Assembly: GCF_022749495.1 (NCBI RefSeq)
Contig: NZ_CP094241.1
Coordinates: 1,736,001 to 1,800,000, forward strand
From: Neisseria macacae ATCC 33926
GTDB lineage: Bacteria > Pseudomonadota > Gammaproteobacteria > Burkholderiales > Neisseriaceae
Reading direction: 5' to 3'
Length of the DNA: 64,000 nucleotides
The notes under the pieces were generated by a model. That model did no database searches. It had not been told where the DNA came from and was given only the letters and a program-made list of their open reading frames with translations. Below, piece by piece: positions 35,654-42,690 of this stretch; positions within the stretch are counted from its first letter, which is position 1, and the number at the start of each line of letters is the position of its first letter. Made by a program: the position numbers and the translations under genes.

Positions 35654-35685
35654 AAGGTCGTCTAAAAATATTTTTCAGACGACCT
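35654..35685 (+). terminator. DUS-pair hairpin after the NYN-LOTUS gene
   Basis: AAGGTCGTCTAAAAA and TTTTTCAGACGACCT. The first arm has lost a G (GTCTAAA instead of GTCTGAAA), so it is a decayed uptake sequence with a weaker stem. Confidence 0.5.
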
Positions 35686-35704
35686 GCAAGAAAGGCCGAG
35701 TCCC

Positions 35705-37063
35705 ATGAACAATTTCCACAGTAATGAGATACTTGAAACCGTCAAAATGGTTGCCGACCAGCATTTCGACGTCCGCACCATTACCATAGGCATTGATTTG
35801 CACGACTGTATCAGAACCGACATCGATGTGTTGAACCAAAATATTTACAACAAAATCACCACTGTCGGCAAAGATTTGGTCGCTACGGCGAAACATCTCT
35901 CCGCCAAATACGGCGTGCCGATTGTGAATCAGCGTATTTCCGTCACGCCGATTGCCCAAATCGCGGCGGCAACCAAAGCCGATTCTTACGTCAGCGTGGC
36001 GCAGACTTTGGACAAGGCAGCCAAAGCCATCGGCGTATCCTTTATCGGCGGCTTTTCCGCGCTGGTGCAAAAAGGCATGTCGCCTTCAGACGAGGTGTTA
36101 ATCCGCTCCATTCCCGAAGCGATGAAGACTACCGACATCGTGTGCAGCTCCATCAATATCGGCAGCACGCGCGCCGGTATCAATATGGATGCGGTCAAAC
36201 TGGCGGGCAAAACCATCAAACGCACGGCGGAAATCACGCCCGAAGGTTTCGGCTGCGCCAAAATCGTCGTGTTCTGCAACGCAGTGGAAGACAACCCGTT
36301 TATGGCGGGCGCGTTTCACGGTTCGGGCGAAGCGGACGCCGTTATCAACGTCGGCGTATCGGGACCGGGCGTGGTCAAAGCCGCGCTGGAAAATTCGGAC
36401 GCGGTCAGCCTGACCGAAGTCGCCGAAGTCGTGAAGAAAACCGCCTTCAAAATCACCCGCGTGGGTGAACTCATCGGCCGCGAAGCCTCGAAAATACTGG
36501 GCATCCCATTCGGCATTCTCGATTTGTCGCTGGCACCGACCCCCGCCGTCGGCGACTCGGTGGCACGCATCCTTGAAGAAATGGGCTTGAGCGTTTGCGG
36601 TACGCACGGCACGACGGCTGCCTTGGCATTGCTGAACGATGCCGTGAAAAAAGGCGGCATGATGGCTTCCAGCGCGGTCGGCGGGTTGAGCGGCGCGTTT
36701 ATCCCCGTTTCCGAAGACGAAGGCATGATTGCCGCTGCCGAAGCAGGTGTGCTGACGCTGGACAAACTTGAAGCAATGACCGCCGTCTGCTCGGTCGGGC
36801 TGGACATGATTGCCGTTCCCGGCGATACGCCCGCGCACACGATTTCCGGCATCATCGCCGACGAAGCCGCCATCGGTATGATCAACAGCAAAACCACCGC
36901 CGTGCGCATCATTCCGGTAACGGGCAAAACCGTCGGCGACAGCGTCGAGTTCGGCGGCCTGCTGGGCTACGCGCCCGTGATGCCGGTTAAAGAAGGTTCG
37001 TGCGAAGTGTTCGTCAACCGCGGCGGCAGGATTCCCGCGCCGGTGCAGTCGATGAAGAACTGA
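35705..37063 (+). CDS. PFL family protein, UPF0210 (DUF711)
   Basis: A 452 aa cytosolic protein matching the UPF0210 family over its full length: SNEILETVKMVADQHFDVRTIT at the start, SINIGSTRAGINMDAV and GTHGTTAALALLNDAVKKGG inside, CEVFVNRGGRIPAPVQS at the end. The family is structurally related to glycyl-radical enzymes but has no proven activity. It normally neighbours the UPF0237 ACT gene, which here lies one gene upstream. Confidence 0.93.
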   Translation: MNNFHSNEILETVKMVADQHFDVRTITIGIDLHDCIRTDIDVLNQNIYNKITTVGKDLVATAKHLSAKYGVPIVNQRISVTPIAQIAAATKADSYVSVAQTLDKAAKAIGVSFIGGFSALVQKGMSPSDEVLIRSIPEAMKTTDIVCSSINIGSTRAGINMDAVKLAGKTIKRTAEITPEGFGCAKIVVFCNAVEDNPFMAGAFHGSGEADAVINVGVSGPGVVKAALENSDAVSLTEVAEVVKKTAFKITRVGELIGREASKILGIPFGILDLSLAPTPAVGDSVARILEEMGLSVCGTHGTTAALALLNDAVKKGGMMASSAVGGLSGAFIPVSEDEGMIAAAEAGVLTLDKLEAMTAVCSVGLDMIAVPGDTPAHTISGIIADEAAIGMINSKTTAVRIIPVTGKTVGDSVEFGGLLGYAPVMPVKEGSCEVFVNRGGRIPAPVQSMKN

Positions 37064-37076
37064 TTGCCTGACCATG

Positions 37077-37093
37077 AAAAAGGTCGTCTGAAA
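37077..37093 (+). terminator. Left half of a DUS hairpin split by the IS element
   Basis: AAAAAGGTCGTCTGAAA after the UPF0210 gene. Its inverted partner lies at 38357-38374, on the other side of the insertion sequence. Without the insertion the two would form the usual terminator. Confidence 0.7.
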
Positions 37094-37136
37094 ACTTGAA
37101 CTGGCCCCCAAATCTTGGACACTCATAAAAGCCTAT

Positions 37137-38000
37137 TCAGGCGCTCTGTGCAAGCTGGGTTCTGTATGCGACAGGACTCAGCTTTTTCAATTTCAAACTG
37201 CAACGCTCCCGGTTGTAGTAATCCATATAGTCATCTATCTGCTTCATCAATTCATCTACCGTCAATTCACCTGCGTTATAGAAACACTCCGTCTTTAACA
37301 CCGCAAAGAAGCTTTCCATCGGCGCATTGTCCCAACAGTTCGCCTTTCGCGACATGCTTTGAACCATGGAATGCTCCGCAAGCAATTCCCTATACCCCGC
37401 CGTACGGTACAGCACACCTTGGTCCGAATGAAGCATCGTTCCTTTATCAGTCAGACGGGGGGCGGCTTTTTCGAGCATTTCCTTCACCATTTCGCTGTCG
37501 GCTCTGCGGCTCATGGCGTAGGCGACGATTTCTCGGTTGAACAAGTCCAATATCGGCGAGAGGTACAGTTTGCCGTCCTTTCCTTTGAGTTCGGTCACGT
37601 CGGTCAGCCATTTTTCGTTAGGCTTTTCAGCTTTGAATAGGCGTTTGAGGAGGTGTTCCGATATTTCGCCCATGGCGGGATGGCGGTAGGCTTTTTTCGC
37701 CCGTATGAGGGCTTTCAGCCCTAGCTGCCTCATCAACCGCGCCGCTTTTTTGCGGTTCCAACCCAATGCTGCGGCAATGCGCCTTTGTCCGTAGCGTCCT
37801 TTATGCCGCCGGTAGGTTTCGACAAGGAGGGCTTTGTCGGCTGCGTCGGTGTCGGGCTGGTCTTGGTGGTGGTAGTAAAAGCTGCTTTTGGGCAGGTTTG
37901 CGATGTGCAGCAGGTATTTGAGCGGGTGTTGCGCCCTCAGTGTTTGGACGGTTTGGCTTTGTCCTTTTCGGTCTGTTTTTGGCTGAGGGCTTTTAACTCC
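37137..38000 (-). CDS. IS3-family transposase OrfB (DDE catalytic part)
   Basis: Carries the retroviral-integrase-type catalytic core: WLTDVTELKG, LHSDQGVLYRT, and ESFFAVLKTE supply the D, D and E residues. The frame is open far upstream with no convincing start; it is read by -1 frameshifting from OrfA at or downstream of a TTAAAAG run near 37995, so the start given is approximate. The full OrfAB fusion is the active transposase. Confidence 0.88.
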   Translation of the reverse strand, partial: GVKSPQPKTDRKGQSQTVQTLRAQHPLKYLLHIANLPKSSFYYHHQDQPDTDAADKALLVETYRRHKGRYGQRRIAAALGWNRKKAARLMRQLGLKALIRAKKAYRHPAMGEISEHLLKRLFKAEKPNEKWLTDVTELKGKDGKLYLSPILDLFNREIVAYAMSRRADSEMVKEMLEKAAPRLTDKGTMLHSDQGVLYRTAGYRELLAEHSMVQSMSRKANCWDNAPMESFFAVLKTECFYNAGELTVDELMKQIDDYMDYYNRERCSLKLKKLSPVAYRTQLAQSA

Positions 38001-38287
38001 TTTAGGTAGGCGACCTCTGCGCGCATATAGCACAACTCTTCGATAAGCTCTGCCTGCGTTTTTTCTTGGTCGGGTTTGTCGGCGATGAAGGGGTTTTTGC
38101 GGTGTTGGGGCATGGTTTTGGATTGGGGATGTTCGAGTGCGCCGATACCGCCTTCTTGATAGGCGCGTATCCATCGTCTCAGGTGGGTTCGGGAAATGCC
38201 GTAGTGGTCTGCGGTACGTTGTTGGCTGCGTATATGCAGGTAGTGGAGTACGGCTTGGTATTTGAAGTGTAATGTATATTTGCTCAT
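37937..38287 (-). CDS. IS3-family transposase OrfA (helix-turn-helix part)
   Basis: A 116 aa protein: MSKYTLHFKYQAVLHYLH, then a helix-turn-helix (QRTADHYGISRTHLRRWIRAY) and a leucine-rich helix (ELIEELCYMRAEVAYLKEL) at the end. Overlaps OrfB, whose frame is -1 relative to it. Recognises the IS ends. Confidence 0.88.
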   Translation of the reverse strand: MSKYTLHFKYQAVLHYLHIRSQQRTADHYGISRTHLRRWIRAYQEGGIGALEHPQSKTMPQHRKNPFIADKPDQEKTQAELIEELCYMRAEVAYLKELKALSQKQTEKDKAKPSKH

Positions 38288-38356
38288 AAAAAAACTGCAC
38301 CTTGTGAGTTGGAGGGGATGTCCAACTTTTGGGGTGCAGTTCAACTTGCAATGCTT

Positions 38357-38374
38357 GTTTTCAGACGACCTTTG
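38357..38374. repeat. Right half of the DUS hairpin split by the IS element
   Basis: GTTTTCAGACGACCTTTG, inverted copy of the DUS at 37077. A further TTTTCAGACGACC lies at about 38391, next to the era stop. Confidence 0.7.
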
Positions 38375-38402
38375 TTTATTTGAGACTGTATTTTCAGACG
38401 AC

Positions 38403-39329
38403 CTACAAACCCAATTCCCTGAGGAAGCGCACGTCGTCCGCCCAGCCTGATTTGACCTTGACCCAAACCTTTAAAAACACTTTGGTATCAAACAGTTTTT
38501 CCATATCGAGACGGGCTTCGGTGGAGATTTTTTTCAGTTTTTCCCCACCTTTGCCGATTAAGATGGCTTTTTGGCTGTCTTTATCGACCAATACGGCGAT
38601 GTAAATTCGGTAGAGTCCGTTTTCCTCTTCTTCGAATTGTTCGATTTCCACATTCATGGCGTAGGGCAGCTCTTCACCGAGGTAGCGGAACAGTTTTTCG
38701 CGCACGATTTCGGTGGCGAGGAAACGGCTGGAACGGTCGGTCACCATTTCTTCCGGATACATCGGCACGCTTTGGGGCAGGTAAGGTCTGAGGCGCGCGA
38801 GCAGGTTGGCGATGCCCAATCCGTGTTTGGCGCTGACGGTTTCATGCCCTACAAATTTGAATTCTGCGCTGATTTGGTCGATAAATTCCTGCAAACCGCT
38901 GCTGCCCGCTTTGTTTTTGTCGATTTTGTTGATAACGAGGATGACGGGCGTGTTTGTCGGCAGTTGTTTCATCACGATGCGGTCAGCATCGGTAAAGCGC
39001 ATGGCTTCGACGACGAAAACGACGGCATCGACGCCGCTCAACGCTTCGGTTACGTTTTGATTGAGGCGGTCATTCAGAGCGTTGCGGTGTTTGGTTTGGA
39101 AACCGGGGGTATCGACGAAAACGAATTGGGCGGTGTCGTCGGTGTAAATGCCGGTAACGCGGTTGCGCGTGGTTTGGGCTTTTTTACTGGTGATGCTGAT
39201 TTTTTGCCCGATGAGGTGGTTCATCAGCGTGGACTTGCCGACGTTGGGGCGGCCGACAATAGCGACGAAGCCGCAGCGGTAGTCGGTGGGATGGCTGGAT
39301 TCGTTTTGCAGGAAGGTTTCGATGTCCAT
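38403..39329 (-). CDS. era: GTPase Era
   Basis: Essential GTPase for 16S rRNA 3'-end maturation and 30S assembly. 308 aa. GTPase motifs GRPNVGKST (G1), DTPG (G3) and NKID (G4), and a C-terminal KH domain with GKGGEKLKKI. The rnc gene lies directly upstream on the same strand, the usual rnc-era order, with a DUS pair between. The N-terminus has a short extension before GFVAIVG. Confidence 0.97.
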   Translation of the reverse strand: MDIETFLQNESSHPTDYRCGFVAIVGRPNVGKSTLMNHLIGQKISITSKKAQTTRNRVTGIYTDDTAQFVFVDTPGFQTKHRNALNDRLNQNVTEALSGVDAVVFVVEAMRFTDADRIVMKQLPTNTPVILVINKIDKNKAGSSGLQEFIDQISAEFKFVGHETVSAKHGLGIANLLARLRPYLPQSVPMYPEEMVTDRSSRFLATEIVREKLFRYLGEELPYAMNVEIEQFEEEENGLYRIYIAVLVDKDSQKAILIGKGGEKLKKISTEARLDMEKLFDTKVFLKVWVKVKSGWADDVRFLRELGL

Positions 39330-39348
39330 GATGGCTTTCTGTTTGACG

Positions 39349-39386
39349 TTTCAGACGACCTTTTCGTATCCCTAGGTCGTCTGAAA
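39349..39386 (-). terminator. DUS-pair hairpin between rnc and era
   Basis: TTTCAGACGACC and GGTCGTCTGAAA with a 14-base loop. It lies inside an operon, so it may attenuate or stabilise rather than end transcription. Confidence 0.45.
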
Positions 39387-39396
39387 AATAAATCGG

Positions 39397-40116
39397 CTAT
39401 TTTTTCGCTTTTTTCAAAGGATGGTGTTGTTCGAGCCATTGCAGCGCTTCTTTGGCGGCTTGCTGCTCGGCAACTTTGCGGCTGCTGCCTTGTGCTTTGC
39501 AGATAAAACCGAGTTCGCCCAAGTCGCATGAAATCAGGAACATACTGTCATTGGCATGTCCAATTTGTTCTTCAATGCGGTATTTGGGCAGGGCAAGGCG
39601 GCGGGCTTGGAGGGCTTCTTGCAGGGCGGTTTTATTGTCTTTGCCCTGCGTTTTGAAATCGGCGCGTTTGACGCGTTCGGCAAACAAGTGCCGCACCACT
39701 TTCTCCGCCTCGGCGAAATCCGCGTCAAAGCTGACGGCGGCAAACATCGCTTCCATAGCATCGGCAAGGATGGAGGGTCGTCTGAATCCGCCGCTTTTCA
39801 ACTCGCCTGCACCCAAATAAAGCCCGTCGCCGACATTCATTTCCAAAGCGATTTCCGCCAACACGCCTTCATTGACCAAGCTTGCGCGCAAACGCGACAA
39901 CTCACCTTCGGTCAGCTTGGGGAACGCATCAAACAACATTTTGGCGACGGTGTAGTTCAAAATCGAATCGCCGACGAACTCGAAACGCTCGTTGTTTTTC
40001 GCATGGTAGCTGCGGTGGGTCAGCGCCTGCTGCAAAAGCGCGGTATCTTTGAAATGGTAACCCAGTTTATTCTGAATGGCGGCATGCGCCTGCTGTTTTA
40101 ACACATCTGTTTTCAT
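39397..40116 (-). CDS. rnc: Ribonuclease III
   Basis: Cleaves double-stranded RNA in rRNA processing and mRNA turnover. 239 aa from the ATG at 40116; a longer frame upstream has no homology. The RNase III signature ERFEFVGDSILN holds Glu43, Glu46 and Asp50; the second catalytic Glu lies in ADAMEAMFAAV. A double-stranded RNA binding domain ends the protein (GSSRKVAEQQAAKEAL). In Neisseria, RNase III is known to cut transcripts inside CREEs, several of which lie in this window. Confidence 0.96.
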   Translation of the reverse strand: MKTDVLKQQAHAAIQNKLGYHFKDTALLQQALTHRSYHAKNNERFEFVGDSILNYTVAKMLFDAFPKLTEGELSRLRASLVNEGVLAEIALEMNVGDGLYLGAGELKSGGFRRPSILADAMEAMFAAVSFDADFAEAEKVVRHLFAERVKRADFKTQGKDNKTALQEALQARRLALPKYRIEEQIGHANDSMFLISCDLGELGFICKAQGSSRKVAEQQAAKEALQWLEQHHPLKKAKK

Positions 40117-40245
40117 GAGGACGTTTGTCTTTCTTCTTGCTTCGGCGTATCGGGCGGGAGGCGGCAAAAATCCGGCTTCCCAAACCAACCCGAATGCGTT
40201 TCGGCACTTCATGCAAATACGGAAACACTTTAGGGCTGCAACAGT

Positions 40246-40281
40246 CGTCTGAAACACAGTTCAGCCCGTTTCAGACGACCA
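40246..40281 (-). repeat. DUS inverted pair upstream of rnc
   Basis: AGTCGTCTGAAAC and GTTTCAGACGACCAG. Between divergent rnc and the DUF2185 gene, so not a terminator of either; probably two uptake sequences only. Confidence 0.5.
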
Positions 40282-40387
40282 GCATTGTACCATCAAACCA
40301 TAAGCGGCAAATATAAAGATACACGGTGCAGAGGCTGCCCTAATCATGATAAAATCCGCACAATTTTTACGGCATGCACACACCGCA

Positions 40388-40711
40388 ATGAATAAATTTG
40401 CCCAAGCCCTCTCAGCCGCACTCGACCGCTGCATCGTGACCAATACGGTAGCCAAACAAGGCGAACCCGTCGGCTTCCTCTACCGCGAAGCCCCCGTTTT
40501 CGAAAACGACAGCGGCTGGCGCTTCTTCAGCGGCGACGAAACCGACGAATACACCGACGATCCCGACAATTTCAGCGTCGTCAGCCTTTCCGAAATCACC
40601 CAGTCCAATCCCGCCATCGCCGCGCTGATAACCCAACCCGAAGGCAGCGCATGGGAAATCGGCGAAGACGGCGAGTTTCAAGCCGTTGCCGACTGGCAGC
40701 CGCAGGAATAA
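40388..40711 (+). CDS. DUF2185 (Imm33-like) protein
   Basis: A 107 aa acidic protein: EPVGFLYREAP, then DSGWRFFSGDETDEYTDDPDN and SEITQSNPAIAALI. These match DUF2185, a family also listed as a predicted immunity domain (Imm33). No toxin gene is beside it, so a housekeeping role is equally possible. ribH starts 75 bp downstream on the same strand. Confidence 0.82.
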   Translation: MNKFAQALSAALDRCIVTNTVAKQGEPVGFLYREAPVFENDSGWRFFSGDETDEYTDDPDNFSVVSLSEITQSNPAIAALITQPEGSAWEIGEDGEFQAVADWQPQE

Positions 40712-40786
40712 ATCCCCGATATCGTTTTCAGAAAAGCCACACGTCGTCTGAAAACCCGTTTACCGCTCAAAATACAAGGAAACACC

Positions 40787-41266
40787 ATGAACATCATCGC
40801 CCCGAACCTCGACGGCGCACACCTGCGCATCGGCATCGTACAAGCCCGCTTTACCAACGAAATCGGCAGCGAAATGCTCAAAGTCTGCTGCCGCACCCTG
40901 CAAGAATTGGGCGTAGCCGACAACAACATCACCATCGCCACCGTACCCGGCGCGCTCGAAGTGCCGCTCGTCCTGCAAAACATGGCAGCCTCCGAGCAAT
41001 ACGACGCGCTGATTGCCATCGGCGTCGTCATCCGCGGCGAAACCTACCACTTCGAACTCGTTTCCAACGAATCCGGTTCAGGCGTAACCCGTGTCGGACT
41101 CGACTACAATATCCCCATCGCCAACGCCATCCTGACCACCGAAAACGACGAACAAGCCGTCGCGCGCATTGAAGAAAAAGCCGCCGACGCCGCCAAAGTC
41201 GCCGTCGAGTGCGCCAACCTCGTCAACTATCTGATTGAAGAGCAGTTTGACGACGAAGAAGAATAA
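40787..41266 (+). CDS. ribH: 6,7-dimethyl-8-ribityllumazine synthase
   Basis: Makes the lumazine precursor of riboflavin; forms an icosahedral or pentameric cytosolic assembly. 159 aa. Motifs: GIVQARFTNEIGSEML, VPGALEVPLVLQNMA, and IRGETYHFE, the last with the catalytic His. nusB follows 145 bp later, the common ribH-nusB order. AAGGAAAC precedes the ATG. Confidence 0.97.
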   Translation: MNIIAPNLDGAHLRIGIVQARFTNEIGSEMLKVCCRTLQELGVADNNITIATVPGALEVPLVLQNMAASEQYDALIAIGVVIRGETYHFELVSNESGSGVTRVGLDYNIPIANAILTTENDEQAVARIEEKAADAAKVAVECANLVNYLIEEQFDDEEE

Positions 41267-41329
41267 GCCCGAACGCGAAACCCATAGCTTTGCCGCATTC
41301 CGGTTTCGCACCATCTACCGGACAAACCG

Positions 41330-41369
41330 TTTTCAGACGACCCGTCATCCGACAGAGGTCGTCTGAAAC
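41330..41369 (+). terminator. DUS-pair hairpin between ribH and nusB
   Basis: GTTTTCAGACGACCC and AGGTCGTCTGAAAC. Weak loop geometry and no T run; inside a conserved gene pair, so partial effect at most. Confidence 0.4.
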
Positions 41370-41411
41370 ATTCATTACCGCACCCACCGTGCCGCCAACG
41401 AAGGAATCCCC

Positions 41412-41843
41412 ATGAAAACCCCACGCCGCCGCGCCCGCGAGTTAGCCGTACAAGCCCTCTACCAAGCCGGCATCAACAACACCGCCGCCCCCGAAATCGC
41501 CAAAAACATCCAAGACCAGCCCGACTTTGCCAAAGCAGACGAAGAGCTGTTCAACAAACTCTTCTTCGGCACGCACACCTACGCCGCCGAATACATCCAG
41601 CAAATCCGCCCCCTGCTCGACCGCGACGAAAAAGACCTCAGCCCCATCGAACGCGCCGTCCTGCTGATGGCATGCCACGAATTGAGCGCGATGCCCGAAA
41701 CCCCCTACCCCGTCATCATCAACGAAGCCATCGAAGTGACCAAAACCTTCGGCGGCACCGACGGACACAAATTCGTCAACGGCATCCTCGACAAACTCGC
41801 CGCCCAACTGCGCCCGAACGACCCGAAACGCGGCAACGCGTAA
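41412..41843 (+). CDS. nusB: Transcription antitermination factor NusB
   Basis: A 143 aa all-helical RNA-binding protein; with NusE (S10) it binds boxA and supports rRNA transcription. RRRARELAVQALYQAG at the N-terminus (arginine-rich RNA site) and YPVIINEAIEVTKTFGGTDGHKFVNGILDKL at the end are conserved. AAGGAATCCCC precedes the ATG. Confidence 0.97.
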   Translation: MKTPRRRARELAVQALYQAGINNTAAPEIAKNIQDQPDFAKADEELFNKLFFGTHTYAAEYIQQIRPLLDRDEKDLSPIERAVLLMACHELSAMPETPYPVIINEAIEVTKTFGGTDGHKFVNGILDKLAAQLRPNDPKRGNA

Positions 41844-41849
41844 TTTAAT

Positions 41850-42200
41850 ATGAAAACTTCCCTCCAACTTCTAACCGCCACCGCTTTGATGTTGTCGACA
41901 CAGGCCTTTGCCAAAACCCCGCCTCCCGGCGTTTACATGACCATGGATTTGCAGCTTGTCGGTATCCTGGCAAATGGCAGCTATTGCATGGCTGTGCAAA
42001 ACGAGGTCAAAAACGGCCGCTGGCAAAAAACGCCAAACAGCCTAAAGCTGGACGACAACAAAACGGTCATCTCCGATGACGGCAGCGGCGGCTACGCCCT
42101 CAACGGCGAACCGGTCATGCTTATGAACGGCGGCAACACTGCCGGCATGTGTACCACCCTCAAGGAACACGCGGACAGAAAACGGCGTGCCCAACCGTAA
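41850..42200 (+). CDS. Small secreted protein, unknown
   Basis: A 116 aa protein with a signal peptide (MKTSLQLLTATALMLSTQAFA, cleavage after AFA), then KTPPPGVYMTMDLQLVG. Two Cys (SYCMAVQ and AGMCTTL) could form a disulfide. It starts 6 bp after nusB, so it is read in the same transcript. No family recognised. A DUS hairpin follows. Confidence 0.72.
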   Translation: MKTSLQLLTATALMLSTQAFAKTPPPGVYMTMDLQLVGILANGSYCMAVQNEVKNGRWQKTPNSLKLDDNKTVISDDGSGGYALNGEPVMLMNGGNTAGMCTTLKEHADRKRRAQP

Positions 42201-42239
42201 ACAGGAAGGAACCCATTTACCACTTTCACTCTTCCATGC

Positions 42240-42283
42240 AAAAGGTCGTCTGAAAACCCAAAATCGGTTTTCAGACGACCTTT
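42240..42283 (+). terminator. Terminator after the nusB operon
   Basis: AAAAGGTCGTCTGAAAACC/GGTTTTCAGACGACCTTT with a 9-base loop. Confidence 0.75.
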
Positions 42284-42332
42284 CTCTTTGTCAGGATATT
42301 GTGTAAAGAATTTGTCAAAAAATAAGCGGTAA

Positions 42333-42439
42333 TATAGTGGATTAAATTTAAATCAGGACAAGGCGACGAAGCCGCAGACAGTACAGATAGTACGGCAAGG
42401 CGAGGCAACGCCGTACTGGTTTAAAGTTAATCCACTATA
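42333..42439. repeat. CREE, short 107-bp form
   Basis: TATAGTGGATTAA to TTAATCCACTATA, lacking the hairpin insert. It lies about 250 bp before cstA. Confidence 0.94.
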
Positions 42440-42690
42440 TCGTAATGAATGACGATTGCTTGAGTTAAATCTAGCCCGCACATTATCGGATTGTGTTAAC
42501 CTTACGCTAGGCTTGATAATAGTTAACATTCTAGGGTTTTGGTTCCCTTGTTTATTAATTATCTCAAGCCAGGGTTCCCGCACCATCATCGCTTCATTTT
42601 TTTCTTCCATAAATGCTTCGGGATGCAGTTTGTCCCCCCGCAACAATAAGAACCCGAACATTCTCACTCTTGTATTTTAAGGATTAAACA
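42440..42690 (+). promoter_or_regulatory. cstA upstream region with a possible promoter
   Basis: A possible sigma-70 promoter: TTGTGT at 42491, 18-base spacer, GATAAT at 42515. That would leave a leader of about 165 nt. No CRP site is recognisable. Confidence 0.35.

Larger units (their letters stand above)
37097..38343 (-). mobile_element. IS3-family insertion sequence, IS150 group, 1247 bp
   Basis: Ends are TGAACTG...CAGTTCA; the 25-bp terminal inverted repeats agree at 21 positions (TGAACTG, CCCCAAA and TTGGACA shared). A 3-bp direct repeat ACT flanks it at 37094-37096 and 38344-38346, the duplication size expected for this group. It carries overlapping orfA and orfB on the minus strand. 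Both look intact, so it may still move. It sits in the loop of a DUS hairpin between the UPF0210 gene and era. Confidence 0.93.
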
